A DNA stretch of 64,000 bases from Solen grandis (lineage: Eukaryota; Mollusca; Bivalvia; Adapedonta; Solenidae), in contig CM037780.1 in NCBI GenBank assembly GCA_021229015.1, forward strand, positions 62,801,323 through 62,865,322, written 5' to 3'. A program made the position numbers and the translations under genes. The stretch's first letter is position 1. The number at the start of each line of letters is the position of its first letter. The notes under the pieces are model-generated. The model saw only the letters and a list, made by a program, of their open reading frames with translations. It searched no databases and was not told where the DNA came from. Of this stretch, positions 21,070-33,761 are shown in pieces.

Positions 21070-23552
21070 AATGGTTGGCATTTAATGAGTTAATCTAATT
21101 CCAGTCATTTGATATATTTATGGGCCAAGAACCGGAGGAAACGGCGCTTCGGCGCTTCAACAGTTTTGCTGTCATGGAGATTTACAATTACTAATCAATT
21201 CAGGCTTATTCATTTATTTGAAAAATAAATTGATATTGTAAATGGAAATGAATACTTGTAATATTATTTTACGTGCTTTTGTTGATGACGCAATATTGCA
21301 CAACTGAAACGTTATATTACTTTTTCTTTTTTTTTCTATGCAGAATGAGCAGCTAAAAAAAACAATAACCGTTGTTTGATTTCGGAACCTTCTGGCATAG
21401 CCGACAAACCATGTTTTGAATGTTCTCCTAAATACTGGTGTTAGATATTAAACGCAATATAAAAGTCCAACTTAATGACCATGGTATGAATAAGTTTTGA
21501 TTGATGCTGAATGCAATCAGAGTCTACAAATATCAGATCACTGCTGTATGTGTTTGGTGCCACAATAAGACTGGTACATTCATTATACAAGTTGCATGAC
21601 TGAGTCATTCAGAAGGTCTGTATGGACAAGGCTTTGTCAACATGAAACAGACCTCCTGAAGATGTAATATCTGGTTTATATATTCAGCTGGTTACTTGGT
21701 TCATGTCGTTTTTCTATTAGTTATAATGAAAGTAACATATGGTATATTGCATGATAATGTTGGCGTGCGCGATAACCTTGCATGTAACCATCGGCACAGG
21801 CACTAAATGCGCATTGATTTAATAATTTTCAGCTGCATTCAAGTTCTTTTTTTTAAACAAAATACAGGTTACTCAAATATAAAATAGGAACTTTAAGAAC
21901 AACTTTTATCAGTTTTAAGTATACATATGCAATAGCTGTTAAAATTTATAAAAATCATTATCTGAATGAAAAATCTAAAACATTTAATTTATTTGGTTAA
22001 AATAATTGTCCTGTTAAGGATTCCGGTCCTCGGGAAAAATTAGATAATTTATATTAAATAGAACATTTATAATAACAGAAGTCCAAAATATATAACCATT
22101 GGCAATGATTATTATGATATCATTCAGTAATTTCAATAAATGTTGATATTTCATGAAGTGATTATTCGAATTCATGTCCTTGCCGGAATATATTCCTAGA
22201 CCCGAAACAAGCTCATTAACTCGTTTTCCGAGCATTTCATATTCCCCCTTCGGTGTTCGAAATTTCGCAGTTTTACTTCGTCAGTATAATAAGACCACAC
22301 GTATGTGTCAAGTGCTATTTTTAGATTTTTTTTTCTTTCAAAGAAATCGAAAATGGAGATGTCAGGCCTAGGTGTAGCCTGGAGTATTATCATACAAAAT
22401 ACTCGAAATGGTGATAATACTACTGGACACTTTGAAATCGCCGCCGGGTGTAGAAACGTATGCAGAAATATACTGAGCTTACTTTCCTACATAGATGGAA
22501 CATTTCTTAATTGTTGATGCTGAATTCTTGGAGTCAATGAAACTTATTTGCCTATGCCCCTACGATTACCGGTAAGCATTTTTTTTAAAGAGACAAATGT
22601 TTTGAGAGATGATTGATATATTTTCTTTCATTAGAGATTTCACCCGAATACTAATTTGTACCTGATAGACAATCGTATCAAATGAATGATCCTTTTGTCA
22701 TAGAGGGTAATTTAGGGCGACTGAGATATAAGGACAGTAACGTGTCGTTAGTGAGGTCACGTATTTTATTTTTTTTTTTTTTTTTTTCTGAGCTCTTCAT
22801 CTATAAACAGTATATGACGATCCGCGTGTTAAAATACTGCAGACAATTTTACTGAAATTTGCTATTAAAATGTAATCAAGATTTAAACTTATCAGACCCT
22901 GACGATTTTAATTTGCACCAGTACTTTGCGCCTTGAAAGGAACTGAAATATGATCTCGGGGGTGTCAAATTCATAACCTTTGGATTCGTAATCATTTATC
23001 ACTACACCTTGACAAAATTTGATTCTGCAATATTTATTTATAATGTACAAAAGTATACGATGAATTAAAAAAATATTAAATATTATTATAAGTGTATTAC
23101 TTGCATTTGACAAAACACATTATACATATTTCGTAAGACAAATCAAGACGATCCAGTTATCTACAACGATGTCCATAAGGAAGCTACGTTAACTATTTGA
23201 CATTTACTTTGCATCTAAGTTATGCGCAGAACCCCGGTATAGATTCCCAACGCGTCACTAGTGATATGTACCTCGTCCTTCCTGTACTCCTTACCGATAC
23301 TCTTATTGGAACATGCTTTGGAATACCACATATACGTACAAAGGCATTAAATGATCAAAACACTGATGTGGAAGCGGTTCTGAAAAAAACAACTTAGTGG
23401 CCATTTCAAGCAGAGAGTTTAGACAGAATAATGTATTTTGTTCCATGTATAAGTTGAGAACAATCTTGATACGTTGTATTGTCTCAGATCCAACAAGATC
23501 CAACTGTAATACTGTAAAAAGCTGAACAGAAAGACTTTGATCGAAAAAAAAA
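21070..23552. other. Apparently single-copy stretch, no gene recognised
   Basis: Short frames on both strands (for example 22014-22235 minus, 22174-22371 plus, 23197-23397 plus) show no domain or paired splice sites. A 10-bp-arm hairpin lies at 22383-22421. A poly-T run sits at about 22767-22788. Confidence 0.45.
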
Positions 23553-24078
23553 GCAAAATCTCATATTAAGGCCAAATCGATATTAGGACCAACTTACCTT
23601 TGAGATAACTACAGTAAAATCTCATATAAAGGCCAAATCGATATTAGGACCAACTTACTTTTGAGACCACTACAGTAAAATCTCATATAAAGGCCAATCG
23701 ATATTTGGACCAACTTACCTTTGAGATCACTACAGTAAAATCTCATATAAAGGCCAAATCGATATTTGGACCAACTTACCTTTGAGACCACTACAGTAAA
23801 ATCTCATATAAAGGCCAAATCGATATTAGGACCAACTTACCTTTGAGACCACTACAGTAAAATCTCATATAAAGGCCAAATCGATATTAGGACCAACTAA
23901 CTATTCAGACCACTACAGGAAAATACCATATAAAGACCAAACCAATATTAGGGCCATCTTACTATTGTGACCACTACAGTAAAATCTCATAGATAAAGAC
24001 CAAAAAAAATTTAAAACCAATCATTATTGTGAACACTGCAGTAAAATCTCATATAAAGACCTAATCAATATTAGCATG
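23553..24078 (+). repeat. Tandem array, 61-bp unit, about 8.5 copies
   Basis: 'ctacagtaaaatctcatata' recurs near 23610, 23671, 23732, 23793, 23854, 23915, 23976 and 24037, a period of 61. Each is followed by 'ggccaaatcgatattaggac' and 'caacttacctttgagaccac'. The central copies are nearly identical and the outer ones diverged. The period is not a multiple of three, and the minus frame through it is incidental. Confidence 0.95.
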
Positions 24079-24215
24079 ACCCCATATTTTATGACATTGC
24101 TATCGTTCCTTTTTCCTTTCACTATATAGACAAAATCTTGCAAATAATTCAGATTAGCCGTTGACTTAAATCCATTTTATGGAGCAGAGAATGTGTCAAT
24201 ATTAAATTTCTGATT

Positions 24216-24565
24216 AACCCTTTCCCTCATAGAGGACACCATGAAAAGACCTATGCGAACAGCATACAACCAGATCAGCCTGCGAGTAACTCGCAGGCTG
24301 ATAAGGTTTTATGCTGTTCGCTGCTCCTCAGTGGTCTGAAAATGAGGATTTTGTTATTAAATTTGGTTAGGTTTAACTGTGGTTTTCTGCAGATCAGGCT
24401 TTATGTAGTACCTACTGAGTGCGTCAAAATGAGTCTATATGAGGGAAAGGGTTAAAATGAGTCTATATGAGGGAAAGGGTCAAAATGAGTCTATATGAGG
24501 GAAAGGGTCAAAATGAGTCTATATGAGGGAAAGGGTCAAAATGAGTCTATATGAGGGAAAGGGTT
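24216..24565 (+). mobile_element. Hairpin MITE, copy 1, with amplified end
   Basis: The left terminus 'aaccctttccctcatag' matches the right terminus 'atatgagggaaagggtt' as an inverted repeat. The interior has 'atcagcctgcgag-taa-ctcgcaggctgat' (24274-24302) nested in 'gcgaacagcat...atgctgttcgc', then 'tggttttctgcagatcagg'. A second, inverted copy is at 31169-31408. The ends are compatible with a TA target. The extra length here comes from tandem copies of the right end. Confidence 0.9.
24423..24565 (+). repeat. 28-bp tandem repeat of the MITE terminus, 5 copies
   Basis: 'aaaatgagtctatatgaggg' followed by 'aaagggt' starts at 24425, 24454, 24482, 24510 and 24538. The unit is exactly the right-hand end of the MITE. 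The copies are nearly identical, so the amplification is recent. Confidence 0.95.
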
Positions 24566-25506
24566 AAAGCCTAGCCAGTTCTCTTTGTCTGTCTGTCCGT
24601 CTGTACCTCTACTGTGGAATTTAATTTCAATCGGTCAATCAATACATAATTCCCTTGATCAAGTAAACACAATCGTTGCATGCTGTCAGTTATTTGTGTT
24701 ATCACTAAGTTTTATATCATGCACTATTTAATAAACACATGCTGTTTCGAACTTGTAAGTAATATTCGGGCAATTTATGTGTTGCTTAATGTGGGCAGAA
24801 TTTAAAAAATACTTGATTGATTGTGTCTAAGAAATATCGACTCAAGATTTTCGTGTAAGATAAACAACTGATGAAAAACTACAAAAAAAATAACTTGTTT
24901 CATACACGAAACTAAAAATAATTTTCCTGAAACATATTATGTCGTGTAGAGTTCTACGAAACGCTTGCGATTTTCAAACGATAAGATTCTGAGGATGTCT
25001 GAAAAAAGCAAATAATAAATCATCTGTATCCATACTTGTAGATCTCTATTTATATTATATCTTCAAAGTTTGCATAAGACATACGTCAGGGTCTCGAATC
25101 CATTTAAGATGCATTAAATACATTGTTTTATTTCTTGACAGTATTTAGAAGAGAATAACAAAAACGCCAATACAATACAAGTTTCAGAACTGCACATTTC
25201 GATCAAGTGTTAGATAACGTCATCCTTCACGTTGAGTCAGTAGGAAACAGCACTGATCTCTTCATGTTAGATCAAATAAAGATATGGGTGCAACCATAAA
25301 ATAGTAGTTTAGTAATTACAGTGATGTAACAGGAAACTATTCTCTCTTTTAAAATGAAGTTAGTTTATTTGTATGTGACATTTACGTATTTTTTACGTAT
25401 GGGCAATTTCGTCTGGATCAGGTCAGACATTCTATACCACCTTCCTTAAAAGAAGAGAAATAACAACAACAATCTACAAACAACAACAAACAAACAACAA
25501 AAACAA
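24566..25506. other. AT-rich stretch with no recognised feature
   Basis: No gene, SINE or palindrome is seen. Short (CAA)n motifs occur just before the 21-bp minisatellite. Confidence 0.5.
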
Positions 25507-25985
25507 TGACTTTGGTCAATCTCGAACCAAGGACTTTGGTTAATCTCGAACCAAAGACTTTGGTCAGTAGCGAACCAAGGACTTTGGTCAGTCGCGAACC
25601 AAGGACTTTGGTCAGTCGCGAACCAAGGACTTTGGTCAGTCACGAACCAAGAACTTTGGTCAGTTGCGAACCAAGGACTTTGGTCAGTTGCGAACCAAGG
25701 ACTTTGGTCAGTCGCGAACCAAGAACTTTGGTCAGTTGCGAACCAAGAACTTTGGTCAGTCGCGAACCAAGAACTTTGGTCAGTCGCGAATCAAGAACTT
25801 TGGTCAATCGCGAACCAAGGACTTTGGTCAACTTTGGTCATTCGCGAACCAAGGAATTTGGTCAATTGCGAACCAGGGAATTTGTCAATCGCGAACCAAG
25901 AACTTTGGTCAGTATCGAACCAAGAACTTTGGTCAGTCGCGAACCAAGGACGTTGGTCAATCTTTAACCAAGGACGTTGGTGTCG
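25507..25985 (+). repeat. 21-bp minisatellite, about 22 copies
   Basis: The unit 'aaggactttggtcagtcgcg' plus 'aacc' variants recurs every 21 bp. Because 21 is a multiple of three, several frames stay open on both strands (25506-25967 and 25664-26026 plus, 25640-25831 minus), giving seven-residue peptide repeats such as RTLVSREP and RTKDFGQS. One slightly irregular copy lies near 25825-25860. Variation between units is mostly single-base. I see no promoter or splice context, so I call a minisatellite and not a protein gene. Confidence 0.93.
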
Positions 25986-26356
25986 ATAATCTGACCACGT
26001 TATTTACAACTTCATTGCCTGTGTAATAATGTAGTCGACATGTAATATTAATTTTCAAAGGACATTATGATGTATCATCTGCTATCCCACTCCCCAAATT
26101 AACTTTATAACTATAACTTTATATATTATTATATAATTAACTTCTTATATTTATTAGAAGTCGCATCATTGTTACTGTTATCTATATAACAAATTAAATC
26201 AGATTAATTCTCCTTTAAAATTTGTGGCTACTATTTTACAAATGCAAAATTGACCCTTTTGCAATATTTTGTGTTTCAAATATTACAAAGAGTGCATTAA
26301 AACAGGTATTATATGAACGTTACTAGATATAGAAAATAAATGTAATAAAGGTATAT

Positions 26357-26540
26357 ACAGTCAAACCTGTCTGAAACGGTAAGTCATGGAACAAGAGAAT
26401 GTGACCGCATAATAGAGGTGGCCCTTATATGAAGGTTAAACATATAAGGTGCTAGTTTGGTATCTAAATGCAGTAGTAGTGTTTGACCACTAAATGCAGG
26501 TTGACCGCTTGATACATTCGGCGGCTGACACAGACTCAAC
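26357..26540 (+). repeat. Dispersed repeat starting 'tacagtcaaacctgtctg'
   Basis: It begins 'tacagtcaaacctgtctg' and ends 'cacagactcaactgta', giving weak terminal complementarity. It contains 'tgaccactaaatgcaggttg'. This is recognised as a common invertebrate repeat style, and its start resembles the 61-bp array unit 'tacagtaaaatctcatat'. I cannot assign a superfamily. Confidence 0.45.
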
Positions 26541-29525
26541 TGTATTATATTTATTCAAATCTAATACTTGTGTATTGGATAATATCATACACATACACAT
26601 GAACTTTTTAATGTAATTGATATACTTTAATTGTTTGTTGCGGACGGAATCAATGACAGGGTTTTAGACTTCAATGAGGAAAACCTGCCTCATTTCAAGA
26701 CTCCCCGGGGGAGAGCTAATGTGTTATCAATGCATAAAATCTCTGTTGAATATCAGCCCTGGGATAAATTAAAAGGCCATGGGTAGTGCGAGATTATCAA
26801 AAGACTCTCCATTCCCAACGTAATGATTTCCAGGGAATTATTCTATTGAGAAAAAAATGGACAAAGTAGCCGTGGGTTCAATGGAGGACGAATGAGAGGA
26901 CGAATGGAGGTTAAACTGAGAGAAATACGTACGAGCTGCAAGAAAAGAACGCAATTTAAAGATATATACACATAAATGTATGCACGGCATATCGATTTTA
27001 TATATCTAAATTCTTCATCCAAATTTATTTCCTATTTTAACGTTTAGATCGAAAGTTAATCACGTTCTCATGTTATACGTCCCTTATACCCGTATACATG
27101 TTAAGAAATACGTGCAGATACGTTAGATCGTCGGCATGTTTATAACGTGGCATAAACATTTGAGATTAATAAAGATAAGATCACAGGCTTGTACTATTTA
27201 TATTTTCATGATGGTGTGAATACATATTAGATCTTTATCAAAAAGGAAAGCGCGACTCACGGTTCAAAACGCTCTTCAAAGTCGTGTCTTGCTTTATTGT
27301 ATTTAGCTATGAATGCTATTTTACTCTCTCTTTTTTTTAAATCAAACACAAAAACAAGAAAAATCGACTGACGTCATTGAACGTCTCCAACATTTGTCTT
27401 GTAGGTATTTTTTTATCATGTGTTTAATATAGTTTTATTATTGCGAGTTAAGCAAAACATGCTCAGACAATATACTGAATTTCAACTTAAACTTGTATTG
27501 ATAAGATATTCACCCTATATATACATTATAGTAAATAAAATTACCACAAGTTGAGGAACAAATAATCCGATTATGATCGCTGAATGTATCAAAACAAAAG
27601 ATAGTACATCTTACTATAACAGTACCATTTTTACGACTTTGGTATGTCGCGGCCGGGGATTCTACTATGTTGTATCTCTTAGGAACCGTACCTTTATCTG
27701 ATTAAGATTGGCAATATATATACGATTATATTATACATAATCCAGTCGTAAATCTGAGTCTGCAACTTTGTGATATTTGCATCAGAATTTAATTCCATGA
27801 CAATAACAAAATTTCATAGCACTCGTATTGTACTAGAATCAACCATAGACGACAGCAATGTCTGCATCATAGCCACAATTGCGTAGGGAATCATTCCAGT
27901 TTATACCTAATTAATTAGATTAGCTCAGTCAAGCAATACTTGATACACGCATATCTTTGGTGTTAATACGGGGGCCTACTCGAGCATACAACAACCGCAG
28001 CCACCCTCGCTCCCGGTGGGGTATCCTGGCATTTTTAGCCTGTATGATATATCAATCAATTTGATAGCTCAAGACTGTATTCTGTTAGTCCAGGACTGTA
28101 TTTATAAACTCATCAATTACACATTGTGAAATCGTGTGATCTCTACAAGACTCAGTTATCCCATCGCTATGTTTATAAAAGCGTCTAAAAATAAAATGCA
28201 TTTTGATGTTGGCTGTTATTGAATTTTTTAAAGCAAAATTCTCAATATGTTTCTTTTTAATTCGCTCAAGTACTTGTACAAGCTGGTGACTGTTTAGAAT
28301 TGATGAATATTACTGGACATTTTTTTGTATTTTATCTAAAAATAAATCCAATCACATTCAGACACATCCGACACGTCTCAGTTTTGAAAACCTTATTGAT
28401 TGAATAATTCCATATTTTTACGCAAAAGTATCAATCCATTAGATATATTTGATAAAGATTACTTGCTCGTCTTATCTTCAGTTGACCATTCAGTGTGTTT
28501 ACAAACAGACACAGTCCTTATTTCCGTATTTTTCGACTTGCACATCGCCATCCTAGATAGATATACAATACACAAAAGTCATATATTACAAACACAAATA
28601 CATTCATGTGAAAAATAGAGATAAATAAACGTTTACACTGGTTACATAATGCTGTATTCATATATTATCTTGGATCTTCGGTAAAATTCCGTGACAACGG
28701 AATCATAAAAGAACTGTAAACACTATCAGATTATACACAAGACTCGAGCTATAAATCGTGTAGATCCCTATCTAAACACAAGTAAATGACCACACGCAAT
28801 GCGATTTTCAAAACTGTTTATCGAAATAATGCCTTTCTACTCTCATCGTTTCGTAAAATTAAATGATCAGACCAACGTTCCACGATATATTTCAAATTAA
28901 GGGTTTCCTCAGTTAAAAAATCTCAAATTATGTTTATTACTACATGTATTTGAAACAATAAAAGACAATCTCCTATAAGCACATGCTAATAAGAACATGT
29001 ATGTAAAATATTCACATTCTCTTGGTAATCGAATAATGGACTACTATATGTATATCTGTTAGAGTATAAAAAATCACAATGAAACGCTGACCTGGGTACA
29101 TATGATTTCCTTCGAAAAAAAGTATTTTGTCATAGTTGTAAGTTGCTCTGCATACTGTCAACCATTACTCATTTTGACAGAAAGACACAAACGGAGACAA
29201 ATTAATAACTTTTTGTGGTAAAAAAATAGAACATCAATGTTATTGTACATGTTTGATGCGCGCAAACCAACGATATTTTTACGAAGTAAAACGACTCTTG
29301 GTGTGTTTAAACTTAGACTGATCAATAAAAATAAATGGCTCATTTTCTGATTGGAACCTTATAGAATTCGAGTTATCGAAATGTTAATTTCCTTCAACAA
29401 GTTTGGTCAAGGAGAAAGTTTGAGCAAAAATATTGCGCCTGTGATATTTTCGCTTTAACATAATTATGTTGAACTGTCATAAAGACGATTATATTTTTGG
29501 CTTCGAAAATGCTTTAATTGTGTTT

Positions 29526-29530
<5 letters not shown>
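26541..29530. other. AT-rich stretch with a GC-richer island at 26637-26960
   Basis: Most of it is featureless. The island at 26637-26960 is non-repetitive and clearly less AT-rich than its surroundings. It has a 57-codon plus-strand frame without ATG (ends in TAG near 26790) containing 'VLDFNEENLPHFKTPRGRA'. It could be an unrecognised exon or a conserved non-coding element. A minor GC-rich patch lies near 27965-28035. Confidence 0.35.

Positions 29531-29566
<36 letters not shown>
29531..29566. repeat. (AG)n microsatellite
   Basis: A nearly pure AG dinucleotide run of 36 bp. Confidence 0.97.
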
Positions 29567-29568
<2 letters not shown>

Positions 29569-29986
29569 CAGTAGCGTTCATTTAGGCGTGGTTCTCGTCG
29601 AAGCTTACACTTTAAAAGCTGTTTTCCGAATGTAACCCAACTTCAGACAAACTAACTTTAACTGCAAACTTACGGTGGACCCGCCCTTTGATCTTATCAA
29701 AAACTGCGAATCTACAGGTGCTATTCTGAAACAACAACAAACTTCGGTCAGAAGAGTGCAATTCTAGGATTTCAAAAGTATTTCTACAAGTGGTTTCAAT
29801 ACAATTACATGTGCAGGGCCCGAAAGACACATCCTCCTAACATTAGCCAGGCTGAGCGTATGTCAGTTGTTTATTTTTACCAGCACGTTTTATCGGAGCA
29901 TGGAGATTAAGTACATACACATGGTGTATTGTAGTTCTATAGACCGTTTATTGTATAATTAGACAGACAGTAGTTTGTGTCAAGTG

Positions 29987-29994
29987 TATAAAAA
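29987..29994 (+). promoter_or_regulatory. TATA box (putative upstream promoter)
   Basis: 'TATAAAAA' lies about 30 bp before a short exon-like segment that ends in a consensus donor at 30053. The spacing fits a core promoter starting transcription near 30015-30020. In AT-rich DNA this motif is common by chance, so the call rests on the adjacent donor. Confidence 0.35.
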
Positions 29995-30014
29995 TCAAAG
30001 GTTATTGTTTCCTA

Positions 30015-30052
30015 ACAATGGTTTTACCTGTTCACACTGCCAATAAATTGAG
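30015..30052 (+). other. Putative non-coding first exon
   Basis: The segment ends 'aaattgag|gtaagtgc', a full-consensus donor. It contains an ATG at 30018 whose frame, if joined to the acceptor at 36115/36116, stops after 12 codons, so it would act as an upstream ORF within the 5' UTR. I infer splicing over about 6.1 kb to the signal-peptide exon, but only transcript data can show this. Confidence 0.3.
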
Positions 30053-31168
30053 GTAAGTGCTATTGGGCTTATTAACAGTAGTATTGCATACTTCTGGTTT
30101 TAAATACCGGTTTCAGCTTCAGGTTTATGGACAGAACAGAACGGAGCAGAGCACATTTTTATTTAGATTTGTACTTTGTACATCATCTTCAATACAATTT
30201 AATCACTACAGTTTTCATCAATACAATGTCGATTGATGTATTGTTTTATGTATACTGAACCTCGAATATTTTTTCTAAACACTTGTGGAGTGCGTTATGT
30301 TACACTGAAATAGTTTTTTTAAGGTTGGAGATCAGAATTGAAAAGGAAGTTTTATTAATTCATTTTTTTTTTAAGTTTTCATTTTTTTCTTCCTTTACAT
30401 AATTCAATTATTTTTTATTTGCATATTCAAACACCTAATTAAATTAAGCTAAGCTGATATTGAGCTTACACAGAGCCTATGTTTTGAACGTATTATTTTA
30501 TCCTATTTCATAAGTATAATGATAAGTTATTTCGTCATGCGCGTTTAATTGAATAGTTTTACAATTGCTCGGCTACGTTCGGCATTTTCGGAAAAAATGA
30601 AAACAATTATAAGCACTGACTTGAAATCAGCCATCAATATTTAGTGCTAAGTATATTTTTAATAGTTATGAACAAATTTACATTCTTGTTTATCTGATAA
30701 ACCTACCCAAATATTTCATTTCTTAGCACATATAAGTAAATATTAACGCAATAATTTGTGTCAGCTTAGTTTATACTTTAGTATTTTGTAATATACGAAT
30801 AGTGGAATACGGTTCTAGCTGATTTAAGAATGCCAGTACAAGTATTTCATAGTAATAAAATTGTTGATAGAATTGGAGCCAGGTCATAATTATTTGAAAC
30901 ATGAAGGCCCCATACTTTCTGTATCGAGACAACTATCTCTACATAACGATTCAACGCTTCTTGTAAACAGTACAACAATAAGCGATTAATCGGACTTCCC
31001 CGCCATCTGGGATCGGGCTCGCGTATCTGAGTTTCTGGTGCGTGACAGGATGAGAGTACTAGATAAACGGAATTATAACTTAAACGTACCAGCTTTTATC
31101 AATATTAGATGGTCATGGGAGCATTCAAACCTGAATGAGTGAATAAAGCAAAATGTGTATGTATGTAT

Positions 31169-31408
31169 AACCCTTTCCCTCATATAGACTCATTTTGACG
31201 CACTCAATAGGTACCACATAAAGCCTGATCTGCAGAAAACCACAGTTAAACCTTACCAAATTTAATTATAAAGTCCTCATTTCCAGACCACTGAGGAGCA
31301 GCGAACAGCATAAAACCTGATCAGCCTGCGAGTTACTCGCAGGCTGATCTGGTTTTTATGCTGTTCGCATAGGTCTTTTCATGGTTTCCTCTATGAGGGA
31401 AAGGGTTA
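31169..31408 (-). mobile_element. Hairpin MITE, copy 2 (inverted)
   Basis: It runs from 'aaccctttccctcatataga' to 'ctctatgagggaaagggtt', with a TA on each side. The internal palindrome 'atcagcctgcgag-tta-ctcgcaggctgat' (about 31320-31348) sits inside 'gcgaacagcat...atgctgttcgc' (about 31301-31368). It is the reverse complement of the copy at 24216-24565, without terminal amplification, so it defines the element's unexpanded length of about 240 bp. Confidence 0.92.
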
Positions 31409-31437
31409 AGACAGATAGAATGCTGCCACACTGCAGT

Positions 31438-31482
31438 ATCACGCATGTGTATGTATGTATGCATGTATGTATGCATGCGCGT
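31438..31482. repeat. GTAT/GCAT microsatellite
   Basis: An imperfect (GTAT)n/(GCAT)n run with alternating purine-pyrimidine character, starting 30 bp after the hairpin MITE. Confidence 0.8.
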
Positions 31483-33761
31483 GTATAAGTATACCAGGAT
31501 GCACTTGTATGTAGATTAATATTTTATATATGCTTCATAATGACTCACGCTGTATGGGGTTCGCTCTTTATGTTCGACCGACTTAAAATTACGTGTGCAT
31601 TAACAATTATCTTTTCGGCCAAATATCATTAATTAAACATATTTTATTTTCTTGGAACGTGATATTTCAATATCAGATCATATGTGGGTGATCTAATCTC
31701 TTCTAGTCTCTCATGACAGATGCATCATCAAACAAAGCCTCTCTCTGTTTATCACATGTAAACAGTTGGAACATATTCGCTATACGAAGTAGCATAACTA
31801 TTCTAAACGAATGCCACCGTTTTAAATTTAAAAAAGGCTCACTTTATTGGGGGAGTATTGTTTTTATGTTTTATCAGGATCGTTCATGGGAAACTGAATA
31901 GCAGATATCCAAATCCAACGCCCTCTAGCGAGCAAGCAATACGTGCACCTACTTGCTCGTACCATCGTTATACAATAGATACATATGTTTGCATGAAGAG
32001 CTCCAGTTTAGGCGAGTGACATATTTTTTACATATCGAACATAAAGAAAGGGCAATACAATCTTCTTTGTCATATTTTATCATATTATTACAGAAGTTGT
32101 CACGGCACATAACGAACAATAACTCTGCAACAATGCGTAAGCGGGAAAAGTAATCAATGAAAATACTATGAATGAAATTGTGTGACGTAAGCCAGTGGCG
32201 CACTGTGCAATTCTCATACCTCTGGCATGTAATATGTCCTCAGTTAATCAAATAGATATTTCAATGGAAAAACGAGTGTTCGACTCTCAAGTAAAATGAC
32301 ATAATAGCTATAAGATCCATTTGATGTGGAAAATCAATAAAGCATTTCAAAATTTACAAATTTGCTTTTTCAGGTTATGCTTATCGCAACATTAGGACTA
32401 TCAGTCTTTTGATTAACATTGTATTTACACCTGGCATCTTTTAGCAATCGAATGGCGATGTTTTGTCATATGCAAGGGTTTAGTTACCATTTATTTTTTG
32501 CAAGAGTTAAACTAGTTTGTCAATTGTGATTATGTAGACATTTTTACAGACATCTACAATGCATAGTTCCATGACCCACCTATTAGCATACCTTAACAAT
32601 AGATTACAGTTAGATTTTGTCCCACAAACACGATGTTAACAAAGGAGCACATGTTGTTGTTTGTGGCCAAACCTATTTTTATTCAAATAAAAGTTAGGGT
32701 CAGGGAACTATCCATTATCTCATGGCATTATTAAAACCCTCTGCTGAACGGTATTAATTAAAACATGGTAAATAGCATGATTCCCAATAAAATCAATATT
32801 TTTTTATCATAATATGAGACATTTTAATAACAGGTAATCAGAAGATTAAGGTATTTGAGAGAAAATATATACACAAATAAAGAAAAACCTATCATCAATA
32901 TGTATTGGTATATATTCCCTAACTTATACATCAATTATTAAAAAAATAAAGCCCGGGCTGAAAACTGTTTTTCAAAAGTAGCCCCCATTGTTCATATACT
33001 TAACTTTTTATGATACACGAAGTTTATTGTTTATATCTAGTGATGCCACTGAATCTTTTGTATATTATATACAAGTAGTTACCCTTAGATAGACTTCTGA
33101 AAATAAAAAAAGTTCTTCTAGCTATACCATAGGCAAATCTGAACAAAATGAAAACTGTTCAGAACAAGTTCGAGACCTGTCATTTCAAAGTAAATCTTTA
33201 ACTCTTTATTCCAATACGTATACTGTTATGTCAAATGACCCAGGTTTTGTTAATTTTGATCCAAAGCTATGGGTTTCTCTTCAAGCAGATTGAAGAGAAG
33301 CTAGCAAATTGTCTTCCTTCAAACAGTCCCTGATGACGTCAGGTCGTATATTTTACTGTGGCTGCGACAGTATTTCAGTCCTAAAGTGATATCCTGCTCA
33401 TAACAAGTGGCAGTAGACATCATTTGTACAGTAGCACCGAGTAAAAACATCGACCAAACAACCACAACATGCTATTTATCAAAGTTCTTAGATTATTAAA
33501 ATTAACCTAAAAATAGGCCTAACCTGAAACTACCGTGCAATTCCTACTGAAAACTATGTTGCATTATACCTCAAATGTAAAAGAGTCCGAGAGACTAGAT
33601 CCTATTACATCCGTAAATATCTACAACATGCAAAAGCTTTTATAATATGAAGCTATCCTCAGACATCGGATATAACATAAATCAAGATAAACTTCTGGCT
33701 TGTGTGGATAAGTCAGCAACTTTTTCATATGAACACACCTTCCACTATTGTCAATATAGAA
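31483..33761. other. AT-rich stretch with no recognised feature
   Basis: Only chance frames are present (31713-31901 plus, 31949-32203 minus). No repeats with clear boundaries were seen. If the gene model is right, this is intron 1. Confidence 0.45.

Noticed and set aside
25507..25985. CRISPR-like array
   Set aside because: Repeats are contiguous with no unique spacers, and the organism is eukaryotic.
25506..26026. 153- and 120-codon frames as a repetitive protein gene
   Set aside because: They are products of a 21-bp minisatellite whose length is divisible by three; frames are open on both strands, and no promoter, splice site or unique flank supports a gene.
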